A stretch of 32,486 nucleotides of DNA, taken from Candolleomyces eurysporus (lineage: Eukaryota > Basidiomycota > Agaricomycetes > Agaricales > Psathyrellaceae). The notes below the pieces were generated by a model, which was not told the DNA's origin, ran no database searches, and saw only the letters and a list, made by a program, of their open reading frames with translations. The first letter of the stretch is position 1. Every line of letters begins with the position of its first letter. The position numbers and the translations under genes were made by a program. Shown here in pieces: positions 11,621 to 21,840 of this stretch. The DNA lies in the NCBI GenBank assembly GCA_027579435.1, contig JANBPK010001290.1:1-32486 (forward strand). The letters are read 5' to 3'.

Positions 11621-12654
11621 AGACTGAAGAGCGAGAAAGCGACGAGCTACGTATATAAGAGAAAGAATAAGGTTCTTGATGAACTAATAGAAGTAGGATC
11701 GTCGTCCAAGTAATCGAACGAGCTGGAACAGGAAATGCAATGTATGATTATGTATGGTATATACTAACATCCATCTGCTTCCATGTTTTGTTCCTGTTGC
11801 TGGGAGGTTGATAGCTTGTTTTGACCGGAAGGCGCACTATTAATAGAGGATCCGCGAGGAGAGCTGTTCTACTGCCTGGTATCGGAATCCTACCGAAAGT
11901 ATGTAGATAGTATTTCGAGTATGAATGTAACATATGTACCTGCATTCGATGTTGCTTAGGACTCGGGATGCCTCCAAGCTCTCGTGTCCAATGCAGGCTG
12001 CTTGCCACAAAAACCTGGGATGCGTGGGTGGATAAGCAGCACCCCGTCTGCCTTCTCTGCGTCTCCAAAAACCCATGATCCATGTAATCCATATGACCGT
12101 TCTGATTGAGGTGGGCTTTGACAGTACCCGAGCAAAGAAAACAAGCTTGTTTACAATTCTGACATTGGCAAGGCGACAGGTCTTTCCCATTTTCATTGGT
12201 GAGGCTCACAAAGTTGTTCATGGTGACACGTCATGGGCGCGAGATAACTATGGATCAGAGCCTAGGTACATGGTCAATCGAAAACGCTAAAAGACAATAG
12301 CGAGAAAGGATAGAGGCTGGTGAAAGCCGCAGTGGCCAACGGTCGTTTCCAGCAAAACCTGTATTTGATTCGGCGTTCTCAGTTCTCATTGGAGGATAAT
12401 GATTCTTAATCGGGAAAAGGGGGGGGATCAAAAAAAAAGTAATAGACACTGCGGAGGCTATGATCTGATGCTGTCTACGTGTAGCTAACTCCAAGGCAAC
12501 TGGCCTCGGCCCAATTGCAAGCCTCATGTTGGCAGCGGCACGTTGCAACGGTCGGTGGTGGCCCACTACCGAAACCCGTGGCAACATGCGCTGATCGTGC
12601 CCCCCTTGACCTAGCAAGACACTTCGGCCTATGGAAAGTTTTAAATCAGTTCCT
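11621..12654. other. Gene-poor stretch with one doubtful Cys-rich minus-strand frame
   Basis: The minus frame 12221-11748 begins with a Cys-rich stretch (CQCQNCKQACFLC) that could be part of a zinc-binding exon. The rest has no domain character and overlaps other open frames, so it is not called. A G-rich and A-rich homopolymer pair lies at about 12419-12438. A further exon of the 12655-13196 gene could lie at 12626-12255, but its sequence is not convincing. Confidence 0.35.
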
Positions 12655-13196
12655 TCAATATGAGGGAAATGTATTCTGAAGAGACTTACTGTCTTCGCTA
12701 GCAGGCTCTGAGACTGCTGCTACTTCACTTGTGTTGTTAAATGCGGCGTTAGTCGCTTGGATTTGATAAAGCCGCTCTATGTTGAAACTCTGTGCGTTGG
12801 AGAAGAGCGAGATCGTGGCTCTTGGCATCAATGGAGGCAAGATATTTGAGGGGGTAGTTGCAAGTTCATCCTCTTGCTGACTGGGTAATTGGCCAAGTCC
12901 TTCATCAAAGCTCAAAGGTGCCAATGCTGAGTTAACTGCCCCGTTAGCTGGCTCCATTTCCTGATGCATGGCCACATACCACCTTCTGATCTGGACTGTT
13001 GAGTGTTCCGTCTTCGTGTTGCAAACACTTGTAGGATCCGCTGAAACCTTGGTTGGGTCGAGCTCGGCACACCATTTGCACTGACCACTGGAGGGGGGCT
13101 CTGTGACTGAGTACCTTCCCTCTCCTCTATGCTACTAGTTTGTTTCTTGCGATGAAGGAAATGTCTGAGCGACTTTGGTCTTGAGGTGGAGGCCAT
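12655..13196 (-). CDS. Hypothetical protein with leader motif seen in agaric ULD/NACHT-type proteins
   Basis: Minus-strand exons 13196-12980 and 12926-12655 join across a 53-bp intron (GTATGT..CTCAG, phase 1) to give 162 aa. The N-terminus is basic and Ser-rich (LRHFLHRKKQTSSIEER); the middle is Pro/Ser-rich. Near residues 115-135 comes ISLFSNAQSFNIERLYQI, which resembles the short leader 'xFSNAxxFxI...' that precedes ubiquitin-like or NACHT domains in many agaric proteins. The same kind of motif is visible in the gene at 22679. No catalytic domain follows within the open frame. A consensus donor (GTAAGT) at 12689 with an acceptor at about 12627 could replace the last residues by another exon, so the C-terminus is uncertain. 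It could be an intact small protein, a fragment of a larger NLR-like gene, or a decayed copy. Confidence 0.55.
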
Positions 13197-14510
13197 ACCA
13201 GATGATGTGGATTGCTGCAGGTGGTGGAGAATGGTGAGAGCAATTGCCTGGGAGCTGTGTGGGCAAGGGTAGAGAGCTGTTAAAATGAAATGTCAGCATC
13301 TTCTTACGGATACACGAATATCACAGCTCTTACTGGCCACGTTCATGATCACGCGTAACGAGCGTCTATTGTGCAAACATCCGCCTCAGAATTTGCCTTG
13401 GAGTAGAACAGCCCAGCCGTGTTTAGCGCCTTGCATCAAGCGGAGCTTGAAATGTAAACGACACCAAACCTTGCGAGCACACGCAGGTACGCCCTCTGCC
13501 TCCTCGATCAGTACTGACATATCCTGATTGTGTTTTTTAATGACAAATAAGATGGAACGTGTGAGGCATCAGGAGAAAACCAGAGGAGACAGTGGCTATC
13601 GATGGTTGTCCAGATATTTGCAACAAAAGGGTGGAGGACTTTGGACCAAGTTCAATTGGTAGGTATTACAATTACGACCTGGCAGATGCCCTCAAGGGAT
13701 TATAAGTACATATAAATCATAAGCTTTGTTGATACGAGATATTTATACGTGCCAGGGGGCGATCCCTAGCGCCGTCTAGGCTGCCAGGACAGGGCGTCGA
13801 GAAATCCGTAGAGTTCGACGGCCTCTCGGCAAAATCAAAACTAGCTCAGCTGTTTAGTGAACGGGAGAAGTAAAGATAATATGGGAAGGGCAAATAAATT
13901 GCACGTTTGCCATTGCCTGCTTCATCCAAATCCTTCACGCCCACAGGATCTCCGCATTTGGCAGTTTCCCAGTTGTCGTTTAGAATCTCGAATTGCAAGG
14001 ACGGAATCGTACGTACTCCTAGGTTTCATGTTTTTGTGTTTCATCCTCATCAGGTCTCCGTGTTCATCCTGTTCTCGGTTTGTCCCTGAACGGCATGGAA
14101 GACAAATGGAAGAGATGTTTTCCTTGTCCGGAGATGCAGGCTAACCTTACTTGCTCTCGTCATCCTGGGCGCCATACTGGTCTCCGTATTGCAACTATCG
14201 AGAAGAGAACTTATAAATTGCATGTTTTTCATGACTTCTCATTCCCGCGCATCACGGAGTCGGTCGAAACCGAAACCACCCAATTGTAATATCATCCAGA
14301 GCCATCGATAGATATGATCGTTGTCGTGATGTACATTGCCGAGCTGCGGTTTGATTGAACTTGTTCGTAGGTGCTAGCAAGACAGGATCATGGAACCCGT
14401 TACGACTATTTAATCTGTGAGAGGGCACTTGGTTGAAGAAGGCGAAATATTCTTAACACCTAGTTCTTGCCACTAGTCTCCCTGGAAACCGCCAAGCAGG
14501 TGCAGCACAA
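13197..14510. other. Intergenic, no supported gene
   Basis: This stretch contains only short overlapping frames without domain similarity. The left end is the promoter of the minus-strand hypothetical gene at 13196 and the right end that of the membrane-protein gene at 14511. Confidence 0.5.
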
Positions 14511-16252
14511 ATGTCTCTTCTCCCACAATTCTGGTCGTGGAGTGTCTCCAACTATTTCACCGAATACATCGACTGGACATTGATACGAGACGATATCCCT
14601 CGATTAAATTCGTTGCCAAGGGTCAGCGACAAGTTACTGAGTGATTCGGTGACGTGCATATTCCTCTGCGTTATGACAGGTTTTGTCCTTTCTGTGAGTT
14701 TGATCCACACTTTGCTGACCCCTTTCCTCTCTATTTCTAGGAATACTCGCAGGAACGTCAGTCACGATCATGAGATTGATTGGTCAATCGAATAAGATTT
14801 GTCGAAATCTTCCTCCTGTCAAACATAGAGCAAGCGCTTACGCTGTCGGAAGCCTCGTCTTGTTCCTGCTGTTTGCTGCTGGAACCATCATCTACTGCGT
14901 AAAGATTACCCTGTCGATAAAGGAGCTATTGTGTTTAATTAGGACGGTCGAGATGGATGCTGAGGGAGGCTATGTTACGAAACCTTTGTGGTGTAATGGG
15001 AAGAGCTTCTTTGGTGCTCCAGACCCGACGAAGGGCTACTTTCATAATTTAAGCTATAGAGATACACTTGATTATGCGCTGTGTCTTGCGTTCGGGATTG
15101 TAGCTCAGCTTGTTTTTTTTTATTGCAGATGGCCTTTTGGTAAGGTATTCTACTTCGTTGACATAATAGCCCAGAGGCTGACTTCCAGTCTTTCTCTCCT
15201 TTCTTTGATCCAGGTGTACCGATGCTATCTCGTCTACATTGATAGACGAGCGGTTTATATACCCGTTTTAGTTATCTATGCCAGCTGTGTCAGTGAGTAC
15301 GAATCGTATTATTGTAGGAGGACATACGCATATTCAAATATTCAAGTAATCTCAATAATGGAAGTTTGTCCTGCTCTCCAATTCCAGGACGACCCCATTT
15401 TTCTACAAAGCACCCCCAAAGGGATCGAGTTCACCATGCTTCGACGGGTAGCAGAGTTTTATCTGCTACCGCTATGGTTCGCCACATCTCTCATCACGAA
15501 CATTCTAGTTACCAGCTTCATCGTTTCTCGTATTCTCCGTCAACCGACTCTCAATGCTAGGACCACTTGCACCTCGTAGGTTCAATTAAACTTTGGGGGT
15601 CAGTTCACTAAATCGAACTCCGGAACATTCAGGTGGCAGCCGCGCGACAGCGATGGGCAAGTCCCAGAAGACGATGGTAGGGGTGGTGCAGGAGAAGGAG
15701 GCGGGGGGGTCAGACGACGCTTGTCGATGCCAACTTGGACTCTTCTTTTCTGGCGTAAATTCGGAAAAGATTGCAGGTGGAACTTGCAGTCTTTGTATAC
15801 CCGAGTTATCGTCATACTTATTGAGGCTGCCCTACCCCCCGCACTGTGTGGCATCGCTGCGGTGATTGCATTCTACTATGGGCTAGGATTCTACGAGCGT
15901 GTCGGCCCGCGGGGTTTGGGTCAGCAGGTGGTGATGCGACTTTTCTTGACGCTTTGGCTTGGGACTAGTGTATGTGCTTTTCTATCATATTTGGCCTTGC
16001 ACGTATACCGGTACCGATCCCATTTATTTTTATCTTATACAGGCCTTGGCTCCGCAGCTCATCGCTATTCACGCCTTACAGAGGAGGCAGCGCTCCATGC
16101 TTGGAGTCAGTTCACTAAACGGCGGCGTGGGGACGAAGGAGATACCTCAGCTAGAACCTATAGTGTTCAGAGATGCGCATGGCATCGGGACACAAACAAC
16201 GAACGAATATGAGTTCACCACCGATTTCGAGTCCCCGGGCTGGTCCAGATAA
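14511..16252 (+). CDS. Multi-pass membrane protein, agaric 7TM-like hypothetical family
   Basis: Exons 14511-14679, 14741-15575, 15633-15969 and 16043-16252 give 516 aa. The introns measure 61, 57 and 73 bp; the first uses a weak GTTTTG donor that is nevertheless needed for the frame. Hydrophobic segments are clear: CIFLCVMTGILAGTSV, a long one at SLVLFLLFAAGTIIY, ALCLAFGIVAQLVFF, the YRCYLVY motif followed by VYIPVLVIYASCV, LPLWFATSLITNILVTSF, VIVILIEAALPPALCGI and LFLTLWLG. The order, with R-C-Y after the third or fourth helix, the I-E-x-A-L-P helix and ALAPQLIAI near the end, matches the large set of uncharacterised 7TM-like proteins of Agaricomycetes. Their ligands and role are unknown. 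A Gly/Asp-rich cytoplasmic-type loop lies just before the sixth segment. The middle of exon 2 (15270-15390) could hide a further intron. Confidence 0.78.
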
Positions 16253-17292
16253 GAGGGAGAGCATCTTTGAATCGTCAGAGTGCTAGCGAGAGCTGTTGTG
16301 GAGATGACGGAAAGTCTAGATAGCGAAACACGTTCGATTTTTTGTTGCTTGTGTGTATTAGTGCAAACAACACATTAAATTGCACGTCACTCGACACATA
16401 CTTCCGGAAGCCCCTTCAACCATTTGTGGGATATACTTAGGGACGCGTTTTATGCCGAGACTGGTCGAATGTTAAGCGGGAATTTTCTATTCGTTTCCTC
16501 GAGGAAGCGTCTGAGATGGCGCTCGAGAATCTACCTTCCAGTGCAGAGTCGAATCCTCGCATCCAAGAACTTGCCAAAAAGTTCGAAGACCACAGAACCG
16601 GCGGACATGCTGCAGGCAGTAGCATAGACAATAGTTCCCCATTGTCACCCGTTGTCCTAATGAACGCTGCTACAGAACCGTGGACATGGCTCCCCCTGCT
16701 GAGTCGGCCAGGATCCAAAATAAATCGGCGCGCTCCCACGTAGGGCGGGGGACTAACATACCAACCAAGGCGCCGCGTTCACGTCTGAAGTTAGCGCTCA
16801 TTGAAAATTCCGACTTTCTGGGTCAGGTCTCCTTCGCAAGCTTAGCATGGCATAGCCAGGGTTTAACTTTCTCAGCTAGAGAGACTTGGGCCTCCTTTGA
16901 GATCCCAGGGATCACAAGTTATTTTCCAAGACGTTCGAGCCTGAGCAGGGTCGTTCACGAATCTGCGCGCACACCCTGCCGAGCGCGACTGGCACCATCC
17001 TCATGTCGCCCATGTCGCAGGCCTCGTCGGTTGGAGAGCATCCGGACTACTCAACTGCTTGACAAAGTGGGCTGCGGGAAGGCGGTGATATTTATCAACT
17101 AACTATATATGGTCATACCGAAAGTCCGTCGAAGCCATCAATTATGTCATGGGCGCTGCCGCATGATTGGAGCAACTGACTCGAACGTGTCACGGTCACA
17201 CGACGCGTTCATAAATGAGCGCGAACGCGTCTCTCCATCATTCATTCCACCACCACTTCTAACCTCTAACAACTTCTAAACTCCCTTCAATC
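16253..17292. other. Gene-poor stretch upstream of the VOC gene, with one orphan open frame
   Basis: An open frame at 16438-16743 (plus), beginning right after a possible acceptor (ACTTAG), reads a plausible helical segment (FSIRFLEEASEMALENLP, then RIQELAKKFED). No domain is recognised and no upstream exon is found, so it is not called as a gene. The right 130 bp is the VOC gene promoter. Confidence 0.4.
17203..17230. promoter_or_regulatory. Pair of ACGCGT (MCB-like) motifs in the VOC gene promoter
   Basis: ACGCGT is present at 17203-17208 and 17225-17230, spaced 22 bp (about two helical turns), 60-90 bp upstream of the ATG at 17293. The motif is the MluI cell-cycle box of yeasts. Regulation here is inference. 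Confidence 0.35.
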
Positions 17293-17867
17293 ATGCCTAT
17301 TGCTCACCTTGCCATCCACACCAAGGATCTCGAGAAGATCACGTCCTTTTACGAGGCAGCTCTGGCCCCTCTGGGCTACAAAGAGCGCATGCGGTTCCAT
17401 GATGGGGCTGTTCGCGGGTACGGAGCATCCAAATACGACGCCGACTTTTGGATCACCAGCAAGCAGGATGCGAACGTACCCGAAGAGTTCAAGGGCAAGC
17501 CTGTTGGAGGATGGGGTGGCCCAGTTCACATTGCCTTCCATTGTAAGACGAGAAACCAAGTGCGGGCTTTCTATGACGCTGCCATGTACGTCGTTCTTCA
17601 TCCATCCTTCCTCCCTGCCGAATGATGCTCATTGTTTTGGTTTTCAGGGCGAATGGGGCCAAGTGCAACGGTCCTCCTGGACTGCGCCCTCAATACTTTT
17701 TCGCCTACTACGGGGCCTTCGTCTGGGACGCGGAAGGAAGGAACATTGAAGCTGTCTGCGTGAGGCCAGGATTCTGGGCAGAGGAGTGGGGTGTCCTTGG
17801 GTGGACTGGTGTGCTCGCTGTTGCCGCTGCCGGTGCGGGATACTTGTGGCAGAACTACTTTGCGTAG
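17293..17867 (+). CDS. VOC (glyoxalase/bleomycin-resistance fold) protein with C-terminal membrane segment
   Basis: Exons 17293-17585 and 17648-17867, separated by a 62-bp intron (GTACGT..TTCAG, phase 2), encode 170 aa. The start is the first ATG after a C/T-rich leader. The N-terminal MPIAHLAIHTKDLEKITSFY and the later GGPVHIAFHCKTRNQVRAFYDAAM show the paired beta-alpha-beta-beta-beta units of the vicinal oxygen chelate superfamily. H5 and H90 or H94, plus E144 in IEAVCVRPG, sit where metal ligands occur in this fold. Fungal members of this subgroup are annotated as glyoxalase-like or extradiol-dioxygenase-like, and the substrate is unknown. Unusually, about 22 residues after the domain form a hydrophobic helix (GWTGVLAVAAAGAGYLW) ending in QNYFA, suggesting a tail anchor in an intracellular membrane. 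Confidence 0.88.
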
Positions 17868-18639
17868 ATTCCAGCAGGCTGATACTTGGCATTGTCGAGA
17901 TGAAAACATTCGGTTCGTCAGATCACTATATATGCTACATATTACTTCTTCACCTTGAGGATTGTACTGTCTTGATAGTCGTCTTTTTTTGGACTCTCTG
18001 TAATATAGATCGCCGTTTGATCTACCCACAGGATTTTCGAAATCAACGCGTTCGGAGGCTTTCTACCATGTGGCCTGGATCACGCAGGTCCATTTAGCAG
18101 TTCGCCCTGAGGCCATCATTCGCCGGTATTAACCACCCAATTCTCTCTCAACCTGCTTCCTTCTGCTCGGTGGAACCTCGTAAAACCTCAGCCATCGGTC
18201 TGGCTCGCATTTTGGCGCCACAGCACTGTCATCGATGAGCAAAGTGGCTCTCGGAAGCCCGAGATTGAGGCCCCCATATCAAAGCGCCCATCGCCAAGCT
18301 CAAGTTCCCCCACCATGTCAAGCAATGGGAATGAACTGAAGTACATGCATCCGCACATCTTCTATTCACAAACACCGGCTTTAAGAGGGCTCTATGGTCC
18401 CATGAACCTGCCTCAAGTTCTCGCGGAAGCATTTTATGCGTCCTCGATGATTTTAGGCCTCTTAGAACCACCTAATTCTCCGAGGCGGAGTGCTGCTTCC
18501 TTGAACCTTCCCCACAATTGACATTGTTCCAGAGCGCTCATTGTGGTTTTAATGTACGAATGGAGCTGCAAAATCCGTACTTAAAGGCCTGGCTCGAGCT
18601 TGGCTGCGCCTCCGCACTTCCCCGCTCCTTAGAGAAGAG
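17868..18639. other. Intergenic between the VOC and DUF4360 genes
   Basis: Nothing convincing is seen. The open frame 18315-18521 (plus) lacks domain similarity and typical flanking signals. Confidence 0.5.
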
Positions 18640-19666
18640 ATGGTTCAGACTTTGATCAAGCTTGCGTTCTTCTTGTGTGTTGCCCTTCAGGCGTCTGCGC
18701 AGACGTTGAGGCTGTGAGTATATTTCTTACTGTGCCGGTCCAGGTATTTGCGGATGGCTTGAGCTGACATGATTTACAGGTCCAAGTCCACAGTCCTTGG
18801 GACTGGGTGTAAGGCAGGCTCAGCCACAGTGTCTGTCAAAAGTGCGTGCCCGTCGATTGACATGATATCGTTGATTTTACCTAACGTGATCTCGAAGATG
18901 GCGTCGTGTCGGTCGCTGCGGATAACTTCCAAGCTAACGCTGGACCCGGGGTTCCAATTTCTTCGAATAGGAAGAACTGCCAGGCTGCTTTGACGGTGGA
19001 GTAGGTGTCTCAACGACGTGAAGCGGTAGATGACCCTGACCATCCATCCAGTATCCCAGCTGGCTACCAGTTCGCATTCGGAGAAACGAAACTGGTGAGT
19101 TTGCGATCTCAATGGAGTTTTCTAGATAACGACTGATTGTTGGTCTTCCGTGTCCTTAGCCTGCCCAGGTTAAGGCGGACCAAGGTGTCCAAGTCACAGT
19201 GGGCAGCGAGTACTATTGTAAGCTCCTCTCACCGATTCACCGAATGACATGTTTTTCTCACCCAACGAACCACAGTCCAGGGTACCTTATCCGGGGATCA
19301 AGACACTGCAACGGTCCCAGGAGGAACTTCGGGTGAGTAAACGCCGACTCGCCCTCCTCATGCCCGACCGATATGTATGCAGAGCTAACATAAACAATGA
19401 TTATGCACTATAGGCACCGTCACGCTTGTCAATGAGTACGCTCCGAAAGCCTGGAGCGCGTGCGGAGGAAGCCAGGTCGTCAACATCAACACGGCACTTC
19501 GTGCTAACAACTTTAATAATAAGGGGGCGTCAGGGTTCATTAAGACCAGGGGTAGTGTGGTACGTCTCTTACTAACCTACTTCTGGCGGCATGTCGCTGT
19601 TGTTTGTTCAAACTAACGATTCCCCTTGTTAAATAGGACACGAGCATCGTCTGGAAGAAGTGCTGA
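18640..19666 (+). CDS. Secreted DUF4360-family protein
   Basis: Eight exons: 18640-18713, 18780-18841, 18898-19000, 19052-19094, 19160-19217, 19276-19332, 19414-19559 and 19637-19666, total 573 nt, 190 aa. All seven introns are 51-81 bp with GT..AG ends. The first 20 residues form a signal peptide (LIKLAFFLCVALQASA) with probable cleavage before QT. The mature part carries the DUF4360 pattern: GTGCKAGSATVSV, NRKNCQAALTVDIPAGYQF, YYFQGTLSG, a W-S-A-C-G-G motif, VVNINTALRANNFNN and the terminal WKKC. The conserved cysteines (C35, C73, CGG and the last residue) probably form disulphides in this extracellular beta-rich domain. DUF4360 has no established function; many fungi carry families of such small secreted proteins. 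Every splice phase is consistent, so I regard the model as complete and intact. Confidence 0.92.
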
Positions 19667-20012
19667 TCAGTTTTGAATACATTCCGATTGTTCTCTCCTT
19701 GTACCTCGATGTCAATCTGTAGCATGAGAAGATAAAGTATAAGCACACGTCCGCAGGCCTTCAGATTTGGCTCGTTCGTCGATCAAAAGACCACGGAGGC
19801 GAGAGCACTTGGCTTTCAATCAGGTCGGACCACGCAACGGCGTTAGCGGAAGACGCAAAAGAGCGAGACATTGGCGGATACTGGTGAAGGACTGTCGGGC
19901 ATTTGTTTAGGACATCTTGCACCGAGGAACCATAGGCTAGACTCTCCGACATCGGTGTTGCGCGTAAGAATCTCTGGCCTGCTTCGAATGTGGGCAGGTT
20001 TTCGTGATTTAT

Positions 20013-20120
20013 ATCTTATCTTATCTCATGCGCTGGCTTCGCTGAACCGAACCCGACATTCGGTGCGTTACCTCTCCCTTCATCGTGCCCTATCAAAATA
20101 GTATCTGCTGGCGAGGTGAG
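20013..20120 (+). repeat. Diverged duplicate of the sequence at 22873-22985
   Basis: Both begin with ATCTTATCTTATCT and share CCTTCATC, a TATCAAAATA-like core and CTGGCGA in the same order and spacing, with small indels. Another shared decamer (CATACTGAGG) follows both, though at a different distance. The match is judged by eye at roughly 70 percent. Confidence 0.45.
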
Positions 20121-21095
20121 CATAATACGCCTGACGAAAAGCATACTGAGGGCAATATCAGAGGATAAAAAAGGAAACAAATGCTGTGCTCAGCGACATC
20201 CAAAATAACCGAAGCAAAACCGGAGTCTCAGAGAGACAAAGTTACCGTAATGCAAGACCCAAGGAAAGAAACGAAATGCCGTGTATACATAAGGAAAGAG
20301 GCAAGAAGATTGAGGACTACATGTTACCTGATACTGTACACGGTTTTCTATTGGTAAACGCTCTGGTGGGCTGTGACAACACTGGGCACGTAGAAGGTGA
20401 GAGAAAAGTAGTTGATGTGGGATCAAGGGATTCATCTCAGTTACTCTTATCCCTCCTCTCTCTCTGTCTGAGGCTTGGTAATTAGGTGCTTGGAGTTTGA
20501 CTCTGAGTAGTTGGCTGCTAACACTTGCTGTCTCTCATCATTGGCAGTCTATTTCCTAGATAAATTGAACAGTCACAATACAGAAAACTTGGAAGATGGA
20601 ACACAATATGATAACTAAAAAACACATCCAGAACAAAAGGACACAGACACAGGAACAATGAACTGAGAAGTAGAAAAGAAAAGATAAAAATGAGACACAA
20701 ATGCAGGCACCAGATCCAGTCCATAGGTGAAATAATGCACAAAAGCTTGACAGGCAATGTTTCAACACAAGGAGAAGTGTGTACTGAGTTGGAGTTGAGG
20801 CCTAATGTGATAGATGAATAAGTCAGGGAATTGCAGGGAGAAAAAGTAACATTATTCAAGTAGGAAAAATAAATACACACAGGAGGGTCATGCAAATTGT
20901 GTGTTGGGTGTGCCAAGTGTCCTGATCATTCTGGGATTTCTTCAACTGGAAGCAACAGCATGAGTGAAAGGGAATTAAAGGCAGAGCAGGTGTTACAAAC
21001 ATCTTGACTTGCCACAATACAGGTCTGAAGTGGGCAAATTGGGCCGAGATTGTTGCCTTGAAGATTCCCCAAAATTGTACTAAGAAGTGAATGCA

Positions 21096-21505
21096 CTGAA
21101 TGGCAAGAAATATAGGTTGATGAGGAAGCAGACTTACCCACTATACAACAAATGAGCTGAATGGCAAGAAATTCAGGTTCATGAGGAAGCAGACTTACTT
21201 CCTATACAACAGATGAGCTGAATGACAAGAAATTCAGGTTCATGAGGAAACAGACTTACAAGCTAGACAACAGATGAGCTGAATGGCAAGAAATTCAGGT
21301 TCATGAGNAGAGCAGACTTACTNNCTATACAACAGAGGAGCTGAATGGCAAGAAATTCAGGCTCATGAGGAAGCAGACTTACTTGCTATACAACAGATGA
21401 GCCGAATGGCAAGAAATTCAGGTTTTTGGGGAAGCAAACCTACCCGCTATACAACAGATGAGCTGAATGGCAAGAGATCCAGGGTCATGAGGAAGCAGAC
21501 TTACT
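21096..21505. repeat. 61-bp minisatellite, about 7 copies
   Basis: Units start (ctgaatggcaag or a close variant) at 21096, 21157, 21218, 21279, 21341, 21402 and 21463. The period is 61 bp; the fourth unit is 62 and holds an N. The last copy fades at about 21505. Copies differ by a few substitutions. On the minus strand six of seven units have a perfect GTAAGT and most have CATTCAG and TTGTATAG, so each unit resembles a 58-nt intron plus 3 nt. The array lies downstream of the minus-strand gene ending at 21841. Confidence 0.93.
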
Positions 21506-21840
21506 GTCTGCCATGTCAATGTGTTCGCAATCAACATGTCCACATGTATATTGAAACGAAACAGAAAAATCCGGATGAATACATCACGGTTTAGCCGGAT
21601 TCCGTATTCCGCAGGGCCGATGAACAAGTGAAACCCAGTGGCTCATTAGCGTCAATGGCATCTCGGAAAACTCAACATTGGGCCCACCTCGATTTCGCTG
21701 GTTCTCAGATGACGAAAATGGATCATTTCATGACTCTCCTTGCTCGGCCCGGCGTGGTCAATCACTGGCTCTGAGGGGAGTGTAAACCGGGTTCGGCATC
21801 GTCGGCTGCAACTTTATACTCAGCACTTTCTCTTCTTGCA

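Larger units (their letters stand above)
19667..21840. other. Gene-free 2.2-kb region with purine-rich strand and minisatellite
   Basis: No gene is supported. From about 20170 to 20930 the plus strand is unusually A/G-rich and the composition differs from the neighbouring genes. The 61-bp minisatellite occupies 21096-21505. A stretch at 20013-20120 resembles 22873-22985. The region may be a degraded mobile element or accessory insert, but no terminal repeats or transposase or reverse transcriptase pieces are visible. Confidence 0.45.

Noticed and set aside
11748..12221. Minus-strand frame with Cys-rich start (possible zinc finger)
   Set aside because: Only the first 30 residues look ordered, a second frame overlaps it fully, and no flanking exon fits.
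12255..12617. Possible third exon of the 12655-13196 gene
   Set aside because: Phase fits, but the frame crosses G and A homopolymers and shows no protein-like pattern.
20518..20916. 132-codon minus-strand frame with hydrophobic stretches
   Set aside because: It arises from the pyrimidine-rich complement of an A/G-rich tract, giving Phe/Leu/Ser/Cys-rich text typical of non-coding DNA.
20170..21500. Possible LTR or DNA transposon around the A/G-rich tract and minisatellite
   Set aside because: No terminal repeats, target-site duplication, or transposase or reverse transcriptase fragments could be seen.
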